Below, piece by piece: positions 54,131 to 64,000 of a DNA stretch of 64,000 bases. Under the pieces are notes generated by a model. The model worked only from the letters and a program-made list of their open reading frames with translations. It ran no database searches and was not told the DNA's origin. The first letter of the stretch is position 1; each line of letters begins with the position of its first letter. Location: NCBI GenBank assembly GCA_028571685.1, contig CM053140.1, forward strand, positions 26,021,501-26,085,500, given 5' to 3'. The position numbers were made by a program, and so were the translations under genes. Source of the DNA: Heterohyrax brucei (lineage: Eukaryota > Chordata > Mammalia > Hyracoidea > Procaviidae).

Positions 54131-57100
54131 AACTAAAAACTACGGTGAGATACCACCTCACCCCAGCAAGGTTGGTATTAATCCAAAAAACACAAAATAA
54201 TAAACATTGGAGAGACTTATATACTTCCAGTGGGAACATAAAATGATACAATCACTTTAGAAGTCAATCTGGTCCTTCATTAGAAAGCTACAAAGAGAGG
54301 TATTATATAACCTATCAATCCCACTTCTTGGAATATATCCCAGGGAAATAAGAGCTTTCACACAAATAGATATACACACACCAATGTTCATCACAATGCT
54401 GTTCACAATATGAAAAAGACATAATCAATCCAGGTGCCCATCAATGGAAGAATGGATAAAAAAAAACTATGGTATATTGTGCAATGACAAAAAAACAAAG
54501 ATAAATTTGGAACCATCTTTAAAATGGAAATCTGGATGGTCTCATGCTGAGTGAAATTAGTCAGTTACAAAAAGAAAAATATTGTATGAGACCAACATTT
54601 TAAGGATTCAAGAACCAGTTTAAACACAGAAGAAAACATTATTTGATGGCTATGAAGGGGGTGGGAGGGAGGAAAGTATTCACTAATTAGATAATGGACA
54701 AGAATTATTTTAGGTTAAGGGAGAGACAACACACAGTAGAAGTCAGTACAAACAGACTAAACCCAAAACTTAGAAGAATTCCAAATAAAACTAAACACTT
54801 CCAGGGACACAGTTCCAGGTCAGAGGTCTAGGAACCACAGTTTCAGGAGACACCTAAGTCAACTGGCATGACAAAGTTTTTAAAGCAAATACTCAGTACC
54901 CTACTTTTGTGAGTGACATCTGGGGTCTTAAAAAATAGCAAGGGATTTATTGGGAGGCAAGGCCAAGACAACAGACTAGATGGATGCTTCGCATGACCCC
55001 TCTAACAACCAAGATTCAAACTAACAAATGAGTCCAGTATATATGACGTCTAGGAGACCTGACCATCAAAGGGAAAGGTGAGAAACTGGACTGAGCAACA
55101 GGAAAAGGACAGTAGTGCCAGAAGTACACAGGGTTCCACAGACCTGACATGCCAGAAAATGACCACAGCCACTGTGTGGTCAGCTGAGTGTGGAGGCTGA
55201 TGGGCATCCTCCTCAGCAGGAGGAAGTGCCTGGTGAATCGACTCATGCCTCCAGAACCAGTAAGAAACCATACCAGACCGCCAAAAGCTAAGCCTTTGCA
55301 GTAACCTACCATGCATGGATGTATATCTTTCCTCAGAAATAGGCCTATCTCCTTCCCCGAGAATAACCCTCTCCCCTCTCTGCACTGCACTGGGTGATAG
55401 AGTCTGACGTCATTAACTGAGCCAAAAGCAGGACTCCTCAAACCCACCCTGGGCCATTCTCCCCCTTAATTTTCCGTACTGCATCTAGTGCTGAAGTCTG
55501 ACACCATTAACTGAGCCGGAAGTAGGACTCCTTAGGTCAACACTGAGACATTCTCTGAGACTCAGAGGAGTAGTAATTTAACAAACTGGGGGAATAAGGG
55601 GAAAAAAAATTCTGTTGACTCTGTAAGCCAGAAAATTAGGGCAGAAACTGTTTCTTCACCTAGATTCAGACCTGAGGGGATGTGCCATCCTCATAGACAC
55701 TGCAGGACAGCTGTTAGCGCCCAGCCTTTCTCAGTGGCTACAGCCAGATGCCCATACCTACCCAATCACCCAGCCCATCTAGGGCAGTAGGTGAGAGCCT
55801 GCACCACACACTTGGTGACTGACTACCTGGACACCTCGGCTGAATCCATGTAACAAAAGTAATCAGACTTGTACACTCCCACATCTAGTAACAGCTCTAA
55901 CCACCTGGTGAAAGGACATTACAGCTTTAAAGACAAAAATAAACAAACTATCACATGTGACCAGCCTATGTGTACACTTCAAACCAGGAAGCCACAACAC
56001 AGTAGACAAACATAAAATAAATAAATACAATTTACTAATGGCTTAGAAACAACAGTCCATATCTAAGCACTTAAACAAGCAGACCATGATTTCTTTAGAA
56101 AGCTCCCAAAACAAAGAATCAAACCAGAGAAAGAGAACTTCCTGGAATTATCACAGGTAGAATACAAACAAGATTAATATTTAGAACTCTTCAAGAGATG
56201 AGGAAGGAAACGAAGTAAAATGTAAGACAGCATAACGACAAACTGAACAGGCTGCAAGAATTAGAAATTCAGGAAATTAATCATAAAAATTACAGAATTA
56301 GACAACTCAATAGAAATTCAAAGGAGAATTGAGGCAATGGAAAGCTGAATTAGTAAGATTAAAGTAAAGCACATGACATCAACACATTTGAGGAAAAAAT
56401 CACATAAAGAATTAAAAACAATCAAGAAACACTAAGAATTATGTAGGACTCTATGAGGAGGAATAATCTACAAGTGACTGTAGTATCAGAATAGGGAGAG
56501 GTAATACAGATAAAACTGTTGAAGATTTGCTGACAGAAAACCTCCCAGATAATATGAAAGATGAAAAGATATCCATTCAAAACGCTCCTTAAATTACATA
56601 CTAGGTAGATCCAAAAAGAAAGATACCAAGGCTTATTAATAACTCAACTTTCCAAAAACAAAGATGAGGAGACACTTTTAAAAGTGGTTAGAAATAAATG
56701 AAAAATAACCCACAAAGGAGAATCAATAATACTTAGCTTGGACTACTCAACAGAAACCGTGCAGACAAGAGGGCAATGGGATGACATATACAAAGGCTTG
56801 AAGGAAAATAATGGCCAGCCAAGAACTATATATCCAGCGAAATTGTCTCTCCCATGTGAGGGCAAAATTAGGACACTGCCAGATAAACGGAAATTCAGGG
56901 AATTTGCAAAAACCAAACCAAAATTACAAGAAATACTAAAGGGAGTCCTTTACTTAGAAAATCTGTAATACCAGGTCACAACCCAAGACCAGAACATAGA
57001 ACAGAGCTACTGGATATCAGCCAAAATAGAGGAACTACAAAAATAAATCACAGGCAAAACACTGAAAATAGTCAAAGACAGATTTCATTACATAAACAGT

Positions 57101-57720
57101 ATAATAAAGAAGGACGCAAAAGTAAATGTAGTCACAGACATTTCATATGGAGACGAAGTCAAGGTGATAAAAAGAAATTAGAGTGGCTTAAATTTAGAAG
57201 AATAAGAGTACCATATTTATTATTAAGGTAACCACAAAGGTAACTACCACTTCTATACATCAAAATAATAAAGAAAAACATGAAGTCTCAGCAAACAAAA
57301 AACAACCAACACTGAGAAAGATGAAAAGAAAATATACAAAGAAAAAATTCAGCACAGAAAATTAAAGTGAACAAAGGAATTGTTTATAACACACACAAAC
57401 AGACATCAAAATGAAAGCACTAACCTCATACCTATCAATAATCACACTGAATGTAAATAGACAAAATCCACCAGTAAGAGACAAGAGTGTGGCAGACTAG
57501 ATACAAAAACATGACACATCTATATACTACCTACAGCAGACAAACCTTCAACTCAAAGACTCAAAGACCGGAAAAAATATATCAAGCTAACAACATTGAA
57601 AAAAGAGCAGGAATGGCAATATTAATCTCTGATAAAAACAGACTTTAAAGTAAAATCCACCACACTGGATAAGGAAGAACACTGTATAACGATTAAAGGA
57701 TCAATATCCTGGAGGACATA

Positions 57721-57872
57721 CCCACTGCTGTCATGTCGATGCCGACTTACAGCGACCCTATAGGACAGAGTAGAACTATCCACCAAGTTTTCAAGGAGTG
57801 ACTGGTGGACTCAAAGTGCCAACCTTCTGGTTAGCAGACGCAACACTTAACGACTACATCACCAGGGTTTCC
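57721..57872 (-). repeat. AfroSINE in L1-C
   Basis: cactgctgtcatgtcgatgc, gaccctataggacagagtag, gactacatcaccagggtttc; flanked by ggaggacata and aggagcacata, a likely duplication. Confidence 0.85.
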
Positions 57873-58359
57873 AGGAGCACATAGTCATATTAAATATCTA
57901 TACAGCCAACAACAGGGCTTCAGAACACATAAAACAAACACTAACTTCTTTGACAACAGCAACAGATAGCTTTACAATAATAGTAGGAGACTTCAACACA
58001 CCACTCTCAGTAAAGGACAGAACATCCAGGAAAAAGCTCAATAAAGATACAGAAGATCTAAATGCCACAATCAATCAACTTGACCTTACAGAAACATACA
58101 GAACACTTCATCCAACAAGAGACAAGTATACATTATTTTCTAATGCACATGGAACATTCTCCAGAATTGACCACATATTAGGCCACAAAACAATCTTTAA
58201 CAAAATTTAAAGTACTGAAATATTACAAAGCATCTTTTCAGATCATAAAGCCATGGAAGTAGAAATCAGTAACAGAAAAACAAAAGAAAACCAAACAAAC
58301 ACATGGAAACTTAAAAATACCTAGCTCGAAAATGACTGGGTTATAGAAGAAGTCATCTG

Positions 58360-58881
58360 GGCTTGAAACTTTTCCCTTACAAAATTTTTTAAACTCCAAA
58401 CTGAAGTCTAACAAGCACAAACGGCACTGTAGGTTTGCTGAGTGACCTCAACTGGAAGTTGACCCTGTTTTTGGCAGAAAAATCATCTTCAGCAACAAGG
58501 CCTACTTTTGGATGCATGGCATTGTTAACAAACAAAACTCTTCTATTTGGAGCAATAAGAACCCAATGGAGATTCAAGAACATCCACTTCATCCCCAAAA
58601 GGTTACCCATTGGTGTGGATTTTGGTCCAGCTGAATCACTGGCCCCTATATTTCCCAAGATGAATGAGGAGAGGCTGTGACTGTCAATGGCGAAAGATAT
58701 CAGGCTACGATAACTGATTATTTTGGGCCCCATTTGGAAGGTGCCATGACAGTCATTTACCTGAAGTTATTTTCCACACACAATGCCATCAAATGTACTT
58801 CATAATATTAAAAGTGTTATCACTTACACCACTTGTTTTATTCAAGTTCAAAGATAGGAAATCCTTATTGGAAAATCTTTT
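58360..58881 (+). pseudogene. Mariner-like transposase remnant B
   Basis: Same family as remnant A. Plus-strand translation: KIIFSNKAYFWMHGIVNKQN, then SIWSNKNPMEIQEHPLHPQK, HWCGFWSS-stop and ITGPYISQDE-stop. The first catalytic Asp of the FSDEAHF-type motif is Asn here. It shares remnant A's jump from HLEGA to the C-terminal end and the same terminal sequence (tattcaagttcaaagatagg). Confidence 0.8.
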
Positions 58882-61800
58882 GAAATGAGATGGCCAAAAT
58901 CACAATAGACACAACTAAAATTAAAAGAATCACAATAGAATACTATGAAAAACTGTATGCTGATACACTTGAAACTCTAGAGGAAATGGACAAATTTCCG
59001 TAAACACATCACCAACCAAAACTAGCACAAACAGAAGTGGAATAACTATAAGTAAACACATCACAAAGAAGAGACTGAAAATGTAAATTAAAAACTCCCA
59101 ACTAAAAAAAGCCCTGGCCCTGACGCTTCACTGGAGAAGTCTACCAAACATTTAGAGAAGAGTTAGCACCACGATTACTGAAGGTATTCCAAAGCACAGA
59201 AAAGAATGGAAGACTCCCAAATTCCTATGAGGCCAGGATAACTCTGATACCAAAATCAGGTAAAGGCAGTACAAAAAAAGGGACAAATTACAGGCCAATC
59301 TCTTTCACAGACTGAGAAGTAAGAATCCTCCACAAAATTCTAGCCAATAAAATTCAACAACATATTAAAAAAATAATTCACAATGACCAAGTGGGATTCA
59401 TACTATGTATTCAGGGATCATTCAACATCAGAAAAACAATTAATATAATGAACCACATTAAAAAAAAAATGAAAGAACCACTTGATTTTATCAATAGATG
59501 CAGAAAACGCATTTGACAAAGTCCAACACCCATTCATTTTAAAAGCTCTCATAATAAGGGCTGTCTATGTAAAACCAACAGTGAGTATCATCTTTAACGG
59601 AGAGACTCTGAGTGCATTCCCCCTGAGAACAGAAACCAGACAAGGATGCCCACTATCACCACTTTTTATTGAACATTGTCCTGGAAGTTTTAGCCAGAGC
59701 AATCAGGTAAGATAAAGAAATAAAGGGCATCCAAATTGGTAAGGAAGAAGTAAAAGTATCTCTATTTGCAGATTATATAATCTTACACAGAGAAAACCCT
59801 AAAGAACCAGAAAAAAAAATCCTACTGGAACTAACAGAAGAGTTCAACAAAATATCAGGATAGAAGATAAACACACATAAATTAGTTAGATTCCTTTACA
59901 GCAACAAATCGATTATCAACAAGGAAATCACTAAATCATTACCATTTGCAGTAATTCCCAAGAAGATAAAATACCTAGGAGCAAATCTAACTAGAAACAT
60001 AAGACACCTACACAAAGAAAATCACAAAACTCAACTGCAAGAAACCAAAAGAGATCTGCTTAAGTGAAGAAACCTACTTTGCTCATGGATAGGAAGCCTT
60101 AATATTGTGAAAATGTCTATTCTACTCAATGCGATCTATAGATACAATGCAATCCCAATACAAATTCTAATTGTACGTTTTAATGAGATGGAGAAACAAA
60201 TTACCAACTTCATATAGAAAGGGAAGAAGCCCCAGATAAGTAAAACATTACTGAAGAAGAAGAACAAAGTGAAGGGCCTCACACTACCTCACTTTAAAAC
60301 CTATTACACTGCCACAGTAGCCAAAACAGCCTGCTACTGGTACAAAAACAGATTCACAGACCAGTGAAACAGAAATGAGAACCCAGATATTTTACAAAGG
60401 TCCAAAGCATAAAACCAGGTAAAAGACAGTGTCTTTAACAATGCTGCTGGCATAACTGGATATCCATCTGCAAAACAGTGAACAAGACCCATATCTCACA
60501 CCATGCACAAAAACTAACTTAAAATGGATCAAAGACCTAATTGGAAAATCTAATACAACAAAGATCATGGAAGAAAAAAAATAGGGACAATGCTGGGAAC
60601 CCCAACACAGCATAAACAGACTACAAAATATTACTAAAAAATGCACAAACCAGAAGAGAAGACAGATAACTGAGAACTCTTAAAAATCAAAGACTTATAC
60701 TCACCCCAAAGACTTCACCCAAAGAGTAAAAAGACTACCTACAAACTGACAAAGAAGTTTTGGGTACCACGACTCTGGTCAGCATTTAATCTCCATCATC
60801 TACAAGGTACTGCAAAGCTACAATAAGAAAATGATAAATAACCCAATTAAACAACAGGCAAAGGATATGAACAGGCACTTAACCAAAGAACACATCCAGG
60901 ACACTAAGTTACATCAGGAAACACTCATGATCATTACCATCAGAAAAATCCAAATCAAAACTACAATGATATATAACATCTCACCCCAGTAAGGCTGGCA
61001 TTAAGTCAAAAAACATAAAATAATAAATGTTGGAGAGGTTGTGGAGAGACTGGAACTCCTTTACACTGCTGGTGGGAATGTAAAATGGTACAACCACTCT
61101 GGAAACTGACTTGGCGTTTTCTCAAAAAGCTAGAAATAGAAATACTATATGATCCAGCAATCCCACGTTTTAGACTATATCCTAGAGGAATAAGGTCTGT
61201 CACAAGAAAAGACACATCCACACCAGTGGTTACTGTAGGCACTGTCTACAACAGCAAAAAGATGAAATCAGTCTAGGTGCCCCTCGACAGATGAATAGAT
61301 AAACTACAGTAGATTCACACAATGCAATACTATGCAACAATAAAGAACAACGATCATCTTAGGAAACATCTCATAACACAGTTATCCAAAAGATATTATG
61401 CTGAGTGAAATCAGTCAGCTGCAAAAGGACACATATTGTATGACACCACCATTATAAGGACTGAAGGAAAGGTTTAAACACAGAAGAAAATAATCTTTGA
61501 TAGTTACAAGAGTGGGGAGGGAGGAAGAGGGATATTCATAGATTAGATAGTACACAGGAATTGCGTTAGGTGAAGGAAGTGACATATGCAGTAAGAGGGA
61601 GATTGTACAACTGGACTACTCCAAAAGCTAAAAAGTTTGCTAAATACAACCCAACATTTTGAAGGATAGAGTAGCAGCGACAGGGGTCTGAGGACCATGG
61701 TTTCAGGGGACATCTATGCCATCTATGCTAACTGGTATAATTTAAGTTTTGTTTAAAGAAAACATTCTTCATACCACTTTGGAAAGTTGTGTCTGGGATC

Positions 61801-62334
61801 TTAAATGCTAGCAAGTGGCCATCTAAGTATCATCAAATGGTCCCAATCTACCCAGAGCAGCAGAGAATGAAGAAAATCAAAGACATGAGCCCAGCAGACA
61901 GAAGGTGTCATATGATCCAGAGACTACATCAGTATGCGACCAGAAGAACCATATGGTACCTGGCCAGCACCAATGACTGCCCTGACAGAGAATATAAAGT
62001 CCCTGATGTAGGGGGAGAAAAATGGGTGTGCAGAACTAGAACTCTATTAAAAAGACCAGACTTGATGTTTCATCTGACTGGCGAGTTCTCTGAGGACATG
62101 ACTCCCAGACTCTCTGTAAGCCCAGAGCTGAAACCAGTAGCAAAGCCAACTCTTCAAAGATTGTACTGGACTGTAAAACATGCAGTGGCGCTGGTGAAGA
62201 ATGTGCTCCTTGGCATAAATACATTATTATCAGGCTGTCTGAGCAACTCTTTTCCAGAGGTGAGATGAGAGGGCAAGGGCAAAAGGGGACAGGAGTTAGC
62301 TGAACAGGTATAGGAAATACAGAGCGGAAATACA

Positions 62335-62373
62335 GAGGTATAGGTATAGGTATAGGTATAGGTATAGGTATAG
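62335..62373 (+). repeat. (TATAGG)n hexanucleotide repeat
   Basis: About six perfect tataggtatagg-type units inside the L1-C 3' UTR. Confidence 0.92.
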
Positions 62374-63211
62374 CTGAACAGGTATAGGAAATACAGAGCA
62401 CTGTGCTGTCATAAGGGGAGAGTAGTGAGAGTAGCATAATGGTGTGAGTGCAGGGTTTTATACGGTAAATTTATCTGGACTGTAAACTCCCAATTAAAGC
62501 ACAATAAAACATTAAAGAAAAAAATGCTAGCAAGCAGCCACCTAAAAAGCTTTATTTGGTCTCCACCCACTTGGAGCAAAGGACAAAGAAGAACATCAAC
62601 GACATGAGGAAAACACAAGCCCAAGACAGACAGCCACATATATCAGAGACTACATCAACATGAAACCAGAAAAATTAGATGGTGCCTAGACACTGCCAAA
62701 GACTGCCTTTACAAGGAACTTAGCAGATTCTCTGATGCTGTGGTTGAAATGCAGGGTGCAGAATTCAAACACCAGTGAAAAGACCAGACTCGACGGTCTC
62801 ACAGACTGGAGAGTTCCCAGAAGACACGGTCCCCAGACTGTTAGCCTAGAACTGAAACCATTCTGGAAGCCAACTTCTCAACAAAGATTGCACTGGTCTA
62901 TAAGACATAAAATGATACTGATGACGTGTATGCTTCTTGGCTTGGGCAGATACAGGAGACTAACTGGGCAGCTCCTGTTCAGAAGTGAGCGGAGATGACA
63001 CAGAGGGACCAAGAGCCGGTTAAATGAACAAGGCAAACGTTGCAGGGGGAGGAGAGGAGTGTGCTGTCACAGTGTGAGGAAAGCAACTACGGGCACATGG
63101 CAAACTGTGTAATTTTTGTATGAGAAATTGTAATTGTAATGTTTCAGTGAAAACACAATGGAAAAAATAAAAATTTATAAAAATAAAGAGTCACGCAGAC
63201 GGTACAGGACA

Positions 63212-63285
63212 GGAACTTTGGTTTTGTTGTACCTAAGGGGGCTACGAGTCAGAGCCAACCCTAGGCTGACACGCACAAAACATCT
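63212..63285 (+). repeat. AfroSINE/RTE 3' end remnant
   Basis: ttggttttgttgtacctaag, gctacgagtcagagccaacc; only the end is left. Confidence 0.5.
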
Positions 63286-63826
63286 GGGCAAAGCTGCCAG
63301 ACCAAGAGGTAGGACTTTGTCTTACAGGTCACAAGGATTCCCTGCCCATGCCAAGTGCTGGGTAGGGTTCTGTGTGCAGGTGCACGTGGGTGTGTGAGAC
63401 AGAGAGAGAGAAAGGACGGGGTTTTGTTGTTTTTGTTGGGACACAGAACAGCAATGAGACAGAAGACGTGAAGCAGAGATGGCAGGACACCACACAAAAA
63501 GGCATTAGCAGTGTGCAGACGAACCTCTCACCCTGACATGGGGACTCTGGGTTACTGCTGGGACACCTGGTTTATGGACTGAGAACCCTGCAGGCATCTC
63601 CTGTCCCCCCCTATCCACAAATGAGGCCTGTGACCAGCACCAGCAGATGTGCTCCTGGGCATGGCTAGAGCGTGGCACACACACCACCTGTGTTCTTCAC
63701 ACTAATGGGCCTGATTAGGAAAGACTCAGTGTCTCCTTTCAGAGGAGAATGTGGAAGGAAAAGTCGCTTTCACGCACACAAAGGAGCAGACAGGATCACC
63801 TGGCTCTCTTGCCCAAGAGCGCTCAC
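63286..63826. other. Unique intron next to the exon
   Basis: No repeat core recognised up to the donor at 63826. Confidence 0.4.
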
Positions 63827-63963
63827 CTTGGAAGGTAGGGAGGGGTTTTTCGTGAATGGGTCTGAGGTAAACGGGTCATTCTTTGTCTGTTTCTTGAAGA
63901 AGTCATCATTGGCAGAGCCACGGAACGGGTCACTTTCTTTGAAGGGATCTCCTCCAAATGGAT
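63827..63963 (-). CDS. EPS15L1: EPS15L1 coding exon, DPF-rich region part 1
   Basis: A 137-nt exon that enters in the middle of an Asp codon (acceptor ttattag|AT) and leaves in phase 0 (CCAAG|gtgagc). It encodes 45 full residues with five DPF triplets including the split one (for example [14 protein letters not shown] and [14 protein letters not shown]). DPF motifs are short linear ligands for the AP-2 alpha-adaptin appendage, so this stretch tethers the protein to coated pits. A basic FFKKQTK stretch lies in the middle. The next exon is 18.8 kb away across a transposon-filled intron, yet the reading frame joins cleanly to LDPFESS. It is the most 5' exon visible. Confidence 0.96.
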
Positions 63964-64000
63964 CTAATAAGCGAAAGAAAAGTGTCCCATGAACAAACAC

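Larger units (their letters stand above)
54943..62517 (+). mobile_element. L1-C: near full-length degenerate L1
   Basis: It begins with a 5' UTR-like start (ggaggcaaggccaagacaac), passes through eroded ORF1-region sequence (56200-57000), and reaches ORF2 endonuclease motifs at 57950-58210 (VGDFNTPLS and TFSRIDHILGHK). Reverse transcriptase follows at 59480-59790 ([13 protein letters not shown], and FADY where FADD is expected). The ORF2 end is near 61000-61270 and the 3' UTR runs to 62517. Contains an AfroSINE (57721-57872) and a mariner remnant (58360-58881). Approximate duplication of '..aaaaat(gc)tagcaag' flanks it. Confidence 0.85.
54131..63180 (+). mobile_element. L1-B: 5'-truncated L1 3' end, split by L1-C
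   Basis: 54131-54942 carries the ORF2 C-terminal end and the start of the 3' UTR (ending tggggtcttaaaaaatagca). 62518-63180 resumes it (aaaaaatgctagcaagcagc) and runs to an A-rich end. The same uninterrupted junction (ggtcttaaaagctagcaagc) is seen in L1-A near 53490, which confirms the join. Confidence 0.85.
16715..64000 (-). other. EPS15L1: EPS15L1 gene, 3' portion (exons listed separately)
   Basis: EPS15L1 (Eps15R) is a cytosolic clathrin-coated-pit adaptor. In the known family, N-terminal EH domains and a coiled coil lie upstream (outside this window), followed by a DPF-rich region binding the AP-2 alpha appendage and C-terminal UIMs binding ubiquitinated cargo. Here six exons on the minus strand, each bounded by AG/GT and joined in consistent phase, encode about 255 residues of that C-terminal half. 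The final residues (SKADMPAA-stop) fit EPS15L1 rather than the paralogue EPS15, which I recall ending in SKSEISEA. Introns are 18.8, 1.9, 5.3, 14.2 and 5.8 kb in mRNA order. Two alternative ends are visible. The gene continues off the right edge. Confidence 0.95.

Noticed and set aside
61789-62268. 159-codon open frame in the L1 cluster
   Set aside because: It lies in the L1-C 3' UTR, not in ORF1 or ORF2.
17217-63963. Assignment to the paralogue EPS15
   Set aside because: The C-terminal SKADMPAA and the FADFSQMSK segment fit EPS15L1 as I recall it, whereas EPS15 ends differently.
1-64000. An undescribed multi-gene system
   Set aside because: The only supported gene is EPS15L1; all other structured sequence is explained by known classes of transposons and tandem repeats.

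Overview
The window is mammalian nuclear DNA from an afrotherian, most likely an elephant or close relative. This rests on about 25 AfroSINE copies (tRNA-derived SINEs confined to Afrotheria), RTE-type LINE pieces of the kind recalled as RTE1_LA, and nested L1 elements whose 3' UTRs match one another across the window. One real protein-coding gene is visible: the 3' part of EPS15L1 (EPS15-related endocytic adaptor, Eps15R) on the minus strand. Six coding exons are readable with correct splice sites and phases (in mRNA order: 63827-63963, 44924-44984, 42950-43032, 37564-37696, 23130-23335, 17217-17363). They encode the DPF-rich AP-2-binding region (15 DPF triplets), a proline-rich SH3-ligand stretch and two C-terminal ubiquitin-interacting motifs. 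The gene starts beyond the right edge.

The gene has two visible ends. Splicing from 23130 to 17363 gives the long form with UIMs. Reading through the 5' splice site at 23129 adds Val-Ser-stop and gives a short form without UIMs. The short form has its own compact 3' UTR with a C12 run, an AU-rich nonamer and a canonical AATAAA.

Layout: 1-16.7 kb is intergenic DNA downstream of EPS15L1, made of SINE, RTE, L1, LTR, MIR and L2 fragments plus a ~60-bp-unit minisatellite; no neighbouring gene is seen. 16.7-23.3 kb holds the two alternative 3' ends. 23.3-37.6 kb is a SINE-rich intron with a fold-back mariner, two TG-rich blocks and a CpG-rich patch. 37.6-45 kb is the compact DPF-exon cluster, with a mariner remnant about 70 bp from one exon. 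45-63.8 kb is an 18.8-kb intron made almost wholly of nested transposons: an RTE split by an LTR, an AfroSINE split by a complete MaLR element (LTR-internal-LTR), and four L1 insertions, of which a roughly full-length one sits inside another's 3' UTR.

I found no undescribed multi-gene system. The best leads are the alternative EPS15L1 C-terminus with its small regulated-looking 3' UTR, two mariner copies sharing the same internal deletion, the fold-back mariner, and the datable nesting order of the repeats. Repeat family names are recognised by eye and repeat edges are approximate to about 10-20 bp.
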